From Gammaproteobacteria bacterium (GTDB taxonomy: Bacteria; Pseudomonadota; Gammaproteobacteria; RBG-16-57-12): 57,555 nt of DNA. A program made the translations under genes and the position numbers. The stretch lies in contig JAKIVC010000019.1 of assembly GCA_021647245.1 (NCBI GenBank), positions 1-57,555 of the forward strand. Reading direction: 5' to 3'. Of this stretch, positions 53,020 through 57,555 are shown piece by piece. Within the stretch, counting starts at the first letter, position 1. Each line of letters opens with the position of its first letter. Below the pieces are notes generated by a model. That model was not told the origin of the DNA. It saw nothing but the letters and a program-made list of their open reading frames with translations, and did no database searches.

Positions 53020-54201
53020 ATGTTTGAATTATTGGATACAGTAGAATCAGATGCCGTTATTAAGGTTATTGGTGTCGGTGGTGGCGGTGGCAACGCCGTG
53101 GAGCACATGGTGGTGCAAACCCTTGATGGGGTAGACTTTATCTGTGCAAATACCGATGCTCAAGCGTTGCGAAACTCATCTGCAAAGACAGTTTTACAAC
53201 TGGGTGGTGACACCACTAAAGGGTTGGGCGCGGGCGCTAACCCCGATATAGGCCGCCAGGCAGCATTGGATGATCGCGAGCGGATAGCGGAAGTGATTGG
53301 TGATGCCGACATGATCTTCATCACTGCAGGGATGGGCGGTGGTACTGGTACGGGCGCTGCCCCGGTTGTGGCCCAGATTGCCAGAGAGCTGGATATTTTG
53401 ACCGTGGCGGTTGTCACTAAGCCCTTTCCGTTTGAAGGAAAAAAACGCATGGCAGTGGCCGAACTTGGGATTAAAGAGTTGAGTGAAAATGTTGACTCAC
53501 TGATTACAATTCCCAATGAAAAGCTGCTCTCAGTATTGGGTAAAACCACCACCCTGCTGGATGCATTCAAAGCAGCAAATGATGTACTTTTTGGTGCAGT
53601 ACAAGGGATCTCAGAGCTGATCACCCGTCAGGGTTTGATCAATGTGGATTTTGCTGATGTACGCACCGTGATGTCAGAAATGGGCATGGCGGTGATGGGC
53701 ACCGGCAGTGCCAGTGGTGAAGATCGGGCGCAAGTTGCGGCTGAAAAAGCCATCTCCAGTCCATTACTGGAAGATGTGGACCTTTCAGGGGCGCGGGGCA
53801 TTTTGGTAAATATTACCGCAGGCTTTGATATGTCGATTGGTGAGTTTGAAGAGGTGGGTAATACCGTCAAGCAGTTCGCCTCTGATTGTGCCACGGTAGT
53901 GGTAGGGACGGTAATCGATCCTGAATTAAGCAATGAAATGCGCGTTACCGTAGTGGCTACCGGCCTTGGACGTGGAGAAGAGAAGGCCCCTGGTGTTCGT
54001 ATTGTTGCCCCGGTTCCCGTTGCTGAGCCTGTTACTGAGCGTAAAGCAGATGTAAAAATTAACTACAGTGACTTGGATCGCCCTGCGGTTAATCGAAAAA
54101 ATCAGATCGCATCTGAGCGTTATGAGCTGCGCAATAAGGCGGTGGGTGACGATATGGACTACCTTGATATTCCCGCTTTTTTACGCCGTCAAGCGGATTA
54201 A
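53020..54201 (+). CDS. ftsZ: Cell division protein FtsZ
   Basis: Tubulin-like GTPase forming the Z ring. 393 residues. Nucleotide-binding [13 protein letters not shown] and the tubulin signature [10 protein letters not shown] (106-115), the T7 synergy region ([11 protein letters not shown]), a variable linker and the conserved C-terminal peptide [12 protein letters not shown] that binds FtsA and ZipA. A full AGGAGG site lies 7 nt before the ATG, stronger than for its neighbours, as expected for the most abundant divisome protein. Confidence 0.97.
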   Translation: MFELLDTVESDAVIKVIGVGGGGGNAVEHMVVQTLDGVDFICANTDAQALRNSSAKTVLQLGGDTTKGLGAGANPDIGRQAALDDRERIAEVIGDADMIFITAGMGGGTGTGAAPVVAQIARELDILTVAVVTKPFPFEGKKRMAVAELGIKELSENVDSLITIPNEKLLSVLGKTTTLLDAFKAANDVLFGAVQGISELITRQGLINVDFADVRTVMSEMGMAVMGTGSASGEDRAQVAAEKAISSPLLEDVDLSGARGILVNITAGFDMSIGEFEEVGNTVKQFASDCATVVVGTVIDPELSNEMRVTVVATGLGRGEEKAPGVRIVAPVPVAEPVTERKADVKINYSDLDRPAVNRKNQIASERYELRNKAVGDDMDYLDIPAFLRRQAD

Positions 54202-54400
54202 TTAAGGGAGGTATCAGCGGTGCCCTATTACACAAATGTCCTGCCCCGGTGCCGCGTGCGCCGGGCATGGATGAGGGTGTAATTGCTCGCAAAATCAACA
54301 AAAAGAGCTTGGTATATCGGCTGGAGGAATAGGCAAGAATGATAAAATTGTGGTATGGTTCGCAGTTCGATAAAGATAACTTCCATACACTGCGCGAATA
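54202..54400 (+). other. ftsZ-lpxC spacer with GC-rich hairpin
   Basis: 199 bp without a recognised gene. It has a hairpin at 54245-54265 (CCCGGTGC-CGCGT-GCGCCGGG, 8-bp stem with one wobble pair) and no T-run. An extended -10-like TGGTATGGT near 54350 could be an lpxC promoter. A 21-codon frame (54267-54332) has no support beyond being open. Confidence 0.4.
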
Positions 54401-55315
54401 ATGATTAGACAACGAACACTAAAAAATACCATCCGAGCAACGGGTGTTGGGCTGCACACAGGAAAGAAGGTCTACTTGACCCTCAAACCTGCTCCTGTAG
54501 ATTGCGGCATCGTTTTTCGCCGTGTCGACCTGGACGAACCGGTTGAAATACAGGCGCGTGCCGATAACGTGGGCGATACCCGGCTATCATCAACGCTGGT
54601 CAAGGGTGATGTAAGAGTCTCGACCGTGGAGCACCTCCTGTCGGCCTTAGCAGGGCTTGGTATCGATAACATCTATATCGAATTGAGTGCTTCAGAAGTG
54701 CCGATTATGGATGGCAGTGCCGGGCCATTTGTTTTTCTATTGCAATCTGCGGGTGTAGCAGAGCAGGATGCGGCCAAGAAATTTATTCGGATCACGCAGC
54801 CCGTTCAAGTCGAAGAGGGTGATAAATGGGCGCGTTTTGAGCCCTACAACGGCTTTAAAATTAATTTTAAAATCGACTTCAAACACCCCGCTTTTCAAGC
54901 GTGCCAAGAGGCCACTATCGATTTCTCCACCACCTCATTCGTGAAAGAAGTGAGTCGGGCACGCACCTTCGGCTTTATGCGCGAAATCGAACTGTTGCGT
55001 CAAAACCAGCTAGCGCTGGGCGGCAGCATGGATAATGCGATTGTTGTGGATGATTATCGAGTATTAAATGAAGATGGCTTGCGCTACGAAGATGAGTTTG
55101 TAAAGCATAAAATGCTCGATGCCATCGGTGATCTATACCTGCTTGGGCACAGCTTGATTGGTTCATTTTCAGGATACAAATCAGGCCATGCCCTCAATAA
55201 CAAACTACTGCTGACACTGCTGGAAAATGAATCCAGCTGGGAAACAGTAACCTTTGACGATAAGAAAGACTCCCCCATCGCTTTCTCAGAGCCCAGCTTA
55301 GCCTTTCAGCAATAA
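54401..55315 (+). CDS. lpxC: UDP-3-O-acyl-N-acetylglucosamine deacetylase LpxC
   Basis: Zinc-dependent first committed step of lipid A synthesis. 304 residues. It starts [24 protein letters not shown], as the family does. Zinc ligands are visible as the His in [12 protein letters not shown], and the His and Asp in [15 protein letters not shown]; the catalytic His lies in [15 protein letters not shown] and [20 protein letters not shown] are also conserved. It closes the dcw cluster; the secM/secA genes that often follow are absent here. Confidence 0.96.
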   Translation: MIRQRTLKNTIRATGVGLHTGKKVYLTLKPAPVDCGIVFRRVDLDEPVEIQARADNVGDTRLSSTLVKGDVRVSTVEHLLSALAGLGIDNIYIELSASEVPIMDGSAGPFVFLLQSAGVAEQDAAKKFIRITQPVQVEEGDKWARFEPYNGFKINFKIDFKHPAFQACQEATIDFSTTSFVKEVSRARTFGFMREIELLRQNQLALGGSMDNAIVVDDYRVLNEDGLRYEDEFVKHKMLDAIGDLYLLGHSLIGSFSGYKSGHALNNKLLLTLLENESSWETVTFDDKKDSPIAFSEPSLAFQQ

Positions 55316-55327
55316 CCCCCTCCCTTA

Positions 55328-55353
55328 TGCCAAGCTATCGCCATAGCTTGGCA
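55328..55353. other. Perfect hairpin after lpxC
   Basis: 11-bp perfect arms (TGCCAAGCTAT and its complement) around CGCC. No T-run follows on either strand, so it is not a standard intrinsic terminator, but it may stabilise the 3' end of the dcw transcript. Confidence 0.6.
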
Positions 55354-55379
55354 AAATACTCCACCATAAAAAAATAGCC

Positions 55380-55396
55380 TGCGACAAATTGTCGCA
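55380..55396. promoter_or_regulatory. Palindrome TGCGACAAATTGTCGCA upstream of the haem protein gene
   Basis: 8-bp perfect arms with a 1-bp centre. It contains GCGAC-N5-GTCGC, which fits the loose GCGNC-gap-GNCGC site of RegA/PrrA/RoxR-type redox response regulators. It lies 89 bp upstream of the start codon. Confidence 0.5.
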
Positions 55397-55425
55397 TTGC
55401 CATCTTCTGCGCTACTCTTTAAGCT

Positions 55426-55444
55426 AAATGCTAAATTAGCATTT
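55426..55444. promoter_or_regulatory. Palindrome AAATGCTAAATTAGCATTT in the haem protein promoter region
   Basis: 9-bp perfect arms with a 1-bp centre, 41 bp before the start codon. The position suggests an operator overlapping the promoter. The regulator is unknown. Confidence 0.5.
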
Positions 55445-55484
55445 ACTAATAAATATAACGTAGATTAAAAAACGGAGTCCAAAA

Positions 55485-56042
55485 ATGAAAAACCAGATCC
55501 TTTTTTTACTGCTCATGGGTGCACCGATGCTGGTGAGTGCCAGTGATCCATTGGTAAAAGAGAGCCGCGCAGCGATTAAAGCCTTTGCCGGAGAGCTGAA
55601 GGGCAACCTACAGGCGGCAATGAAGAGTGGTGGGCCACTCAAGGCGGTTGAAGTGTGTAAAAATGTATCTCCCGTCATAACAGCTGAACAGTCCAATGCC
55701 CGTGGAGTAGAGATTCGCCGTACCAGCCTAAAGCTGCGTAACCCAGACAACGCCCCAGATGCCTGGGAGCGTAAAATACTTGAGAGCTTTGAAGCAAGAA
55801 AAGCGGGCGGTGAAGATGTACGCAAAATCGATCACCACGAGCGGATGGTCATGGAGGGTAAACAAGTATTCCGCTACATGAAAGCGATTCCAACAGCCCA
55901 AAAACCCTGCACCCTCTGCCACGGCAAGAACATAAGCCCCGAGCTGAAAGTAGCACTGGACAAAGCCTACCCCAATGATCAAGCACGAGGCTTTGAAGCA
56001 GGTGATATTCGCGGTGCCTTTAGTATTATTAAACGGCTGTAG
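55485..56042 (+). CDS. Periplasmic c-type haem protein, Tll0287-like domain (DUF3365)
   Basis: A 185-residue secreted protein. Signal peptide (residues 1-19, ending LVSAS), then a Tll0287-like domain with LKAVEVCKNVSPVITAEQS and EIRRTSLKLRNPDNAPDAWE, which closely match this family. A single haem c motif CTLCHG lies near residue 144, followed by DQARGFEAGDIRGAFSII. The haem should be attached covalently in the periplasm. The family is linked to redox or gas sensing rather than to electron transport chains, but its role is not settled. Two palindromes upstream suggest regulated expression. Confidence 0.88.
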   Translation: MKNQILFLLLMGAPMLVSASDPLVKESRAAIKAFAGELKGNLQAAMKSGGPLKAVEVCKNVSPVITAEQSNARGVEIRRTSLKLRNPDNAPDAWERKILESFEARKAGGEDVRKIDHHERMVMEGKQVFRYMKAIPTAQKPCTLCHGKNISPELKVALDKAYPNDQARGFEAGDIRGAFSIIKRL

Positions 56043-56149
56043 GGGCTCGCTATCGACGCCTACTCTTATTGCCTATAAGAAATGAGGCTGGCCAGAAGAG
56101 TGCTAACTTAAGCACTTTTAGCACGAAACCTGGAGTTGATAGGTCCGTG

Positions 56150-56235
56150 CATATTCCGGCTCATCATGAACACCCATTTTTGTTCAAGGTGAACACTTTT
56201 CTACTTTTTCCAGAATAGGTGCTCACCCTCCCGGA
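56150..56235 (-). mobile_element. Probable IS21-family terminal remnant
   Basis: On the minus strand three related boxes follow each other: GTGAGCACCTATTCTGGA, GTGTTCACCTTGAACA and GTGTTCATGATGAGCCGGAA. Repeated GTGTTCAC...CCGGAAT units like these are what I remember from IS21-family ends. No transposase is left. The identification rests on pattern memory only. Confidence 0.4.
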
Positions 56236-56305
56236 ATCCATTTGATCTTTACTGCTTCACTTGGCTCCCTATGGCAATCAGCGTCGGCCGACCCCCTTTT
56301 TTCTT

Positions 56306-57241
56306 CTATGCCACAGCTGTGAACTCATTTGCAATCAGTTCAGCTTGTTTCAGCACCGTTTCTGTAGCCAGCTTTTGCATATCGGGTGGGTAGCCATATT
56401 GCCTGAGTGTACGCTTGATAATCACTTTAAGTTTAGCTCGTACACTCTCTTTGATTGTCCAGTCAATGGAAGTATTTTGCTTAACACGCTCCGTTAAAAC
56501 CACAGCGAGTTCTCGCAATTTATCATGCTGCATCAGCTCTTTAGCACTTTTATTATCCGCAACGGCAGTATAAAAAGCGTATTCAAAATCGGTTAACCCC
56601 AGCTCACTTGCCTCATTGTCCATGCTGACAATCTCTTGACTCAATTGAATCAATTCATCCATCACCTCTGCGGCGGTTAAGACTTTGCTGTGATATTTTT
56701 GAATCGAATTTTCCAGCATTTCCATCAGTGATTTACTTTTGACCAAGTTCTTTCTGGAACGGGATGTTAACTCATCATTAAGCAGTTTTTTCAACACCTC
56801 CAAAGCAACATTCTTATGCTCCATGCCTTTGAGTTCCAGCAAAAACTCTTCAGAAAGAATGGAAATATCGGGCTTCTTAATGCCTGCGGCATCAAACACA
56901 TCAATCACTTGTTCAGAAACCAACGCTTGATCAATCACTTGTCTGATGGTCGTTTCAATCTCTTCATCACTTTGCCCCAAGCCTGTCGCATCAAACTTAA
57001 CCAATCGATCTTTTACCGCCTGAAAAAAGGCAACTTCATCTTTAACATCCATCGCCTGTTCATGCGGTATGGCAATGGCAAATGCTTTTGAAAGTGCCGT
57101 TACCTCATTAATAAAACGTTTTTTACCCTCTTCCAGCCCTAAAACATGATCTTCCGCTGCCAGAATAAGTGACAGTTTTTGGGCGGTGTCCGCAGCAAAA
57201 TAATCTTCATACCTAAATCCTGCAAGTAAGAATACCGCAAA
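56306..57241 (-). pseudogene. 5'-truncated hsdR remnant (DUF3387 C-terminal region)
   Basis: The C-terminal part of a type I HsdR of the DUF3387-containing group, distinct from the intact hsdR in this window. From the ATG at 57052 it reads MDVKDEVAFFQAVKDRLVKFDATG and continues to a normal stop. The frame is open further upstream to 57241 (FRYEDYFAAD, EGKKRFINEVTALSKAFAIAIPHEQA), where homologues continue into the motor domain, but here a stop and unrelated DNA follow. Nuclease and motor domains are missing, so this is a relic, probably cut by the neighbouring insertion elements. Confidence 0.8.
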
Positions 57242-57274
57242 TCACCCCCCCCAAAAAGTGATCACTTATTGGCC

Positions 57275-57303
57275 TGAGGGTGGTGGATTATCACCCACCC
57301 TCA
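57275..57303. other. Hairpin next to the IS66-like end
   Basis: 9-bp perfect arms (TGAGGGTGG and CCACCCTCA) around an 11-nt loop, between the hsdR remnant and the IS66-type end. It may be an end of another element or a transcription stop. Confidence 0.5.
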
Positions 57304-57340
57304 AGCTAAAGAAGCAGAATAACGCCCTCGTTGTTCTTTC

Positions 57341-57555
57341 GTAAGCGCCAAATCAACCCCACCCTACCAACCTGAGCCATTTCCCTCCACCCTGTGATAC
57401 TCAATCACCACGGAGCATAGAAATGAATGAAGCAGGCACGACAGCACTGACAGAGCGCCAGCGTTACTGGCTTGATCACCTGCGGGCCTGCGCAGCATCG
57501 GGAAAAAGTATCGCCAAGTATGCGGCGGTTCACGACCTTGCTGCCCCGGCGATGT
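57341..57555 (+). mobile_element. IS66-family insertion sequence, left end (cut by window edge)
   Basis: GTAAGCGCC at 57341 matches the GTAAGCG-type terminus of IS66-family elements, 82 bp before the first gene (tnpA). The element continues beyond the window. Confidence 0.65.
57423..57555 (+). CDS. tnpA: IS66-family accessory protein TnpA, 3'-truncated by window edge
   Basis: 44 codons are visible: ALTERQRYWLDHLRACAASG, then KSIAKYAAVHDLAAPAM. The YW-x-H(L)-x4-6-SG-x-S-x4-Y pattern is that of the small helix-turn-helix TnpA protein that precedes tnpB and the tnpC transposase in IS66 elements. The rest of the gene lies outside the window. Confidence 0.75.
   Translation, partial: MNEAGTTALTERQRYWLDHLRACAASGKSIAKYAAVHDLAAPAM

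Noticed and set aside
54267-54332. A 21-codon frame between ftsZ and lpxC
   Set aside because: Too short and without a ribosome binding site or known counterpart.
55328-55353. Hairpin after lpxC as an intrinsic terminator
   Set aside because: The stem is perfect but no T-run follows on either strand, so I list it only as a hairpin.
57245-57252. C8 homopolymer (G8 on the minus strand) just upstream of the hsdR relic, as a phase-variation tract
   Set aside because: Changing the tract length does not restore a long HsdR frame upstream; the DNA beyond it looks like element junction, not coding sequence.

Overview
The window looks like a chromosomal segment of a Gram-negative gammaproteobacterium of moderate GC content. 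The evidence is a complete dcw cluster ending in lpxC, a meso-diaminopimelate-type MurE, RND efflux with a TolC-type outer membrane channel, a long-form NadA and a TrhP/YegQ homologue. A bacterial voltage-gated sodium channel and a c-type haem protein would fit a marine or sulfur-cycle relative, but that is only an inference. No tRNA, rRNA or CRISPR array was recognised.

Layout. Positions 1-1415 hold the 3' part of a type I DNA methylase gene cut by the window edge, followed by a lone glycosyltransferase and a strong terminator. Positions 2931-9267 (minus strand) are a metal-type RND efflux operon: a His-rich small membrane protein, an outer membrane channel, an adaptor, a CusA/CzcA-type pump and a DUF3240 PII-like protein. 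Positions 9403-12987 (plus) hold a TVP38-flavoprotein disulfide reductase fusion and trhP. Positions 12999-16658 (minus) hold a Sel1-repeat protein, an OmpA-like lipoprotein and a glutamate dehydrogenase-family gene. Between the first two lies a decayed delta-class carbonic anhydrase gene. Positions 17120-20398 are fmdB-like, aspS and nadA, flanked by copies of a 19-bp inverted repeat. A NavBac-type channel follows on the minus strand.

Positions 21634-31429 form a tightly overlapping eight-gene type I restriction-modification operon: half-size hsdS, hsdM, rhuM, full-size hsdS, DUF559 nuclease, fic, hsdR and a YgjP-like metallopeptidase. Three of its genes contain the same GC-rich palindrome (CCCTCCCC-6 nt-GGGGAGGG) read in frame as Pro/Gly-rich peptide, and the DUF559 gene takes about its first 60 codons from it. 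This is the most unusual part of the window.

Positions 31433-35127 (minus) are a TetR-controlled tripartite ABC exporter with a near-perfect operator palindrome. mtnD and mtnC (methionine salvage) follow. The dcw cluster runs from 36828 to 55315 without a break: mraZ rsmH ftsL ftsI murE murF mraY murD ftsW murG murC murB ddl ftsQ ftsA ftsZ lpxC. It starts from a sigma70-like promoter with three 10-bp-spaced GTGG boxes typical of MraZ autoregulation. After lpxC comes a Tll0287-like c-type haem protein with two palindromes in its promoter region. The right edge is a mobile-element graveyard: an IS21-like end, a 5'-truncated hsdR remnant and the start of an IS66-family element.
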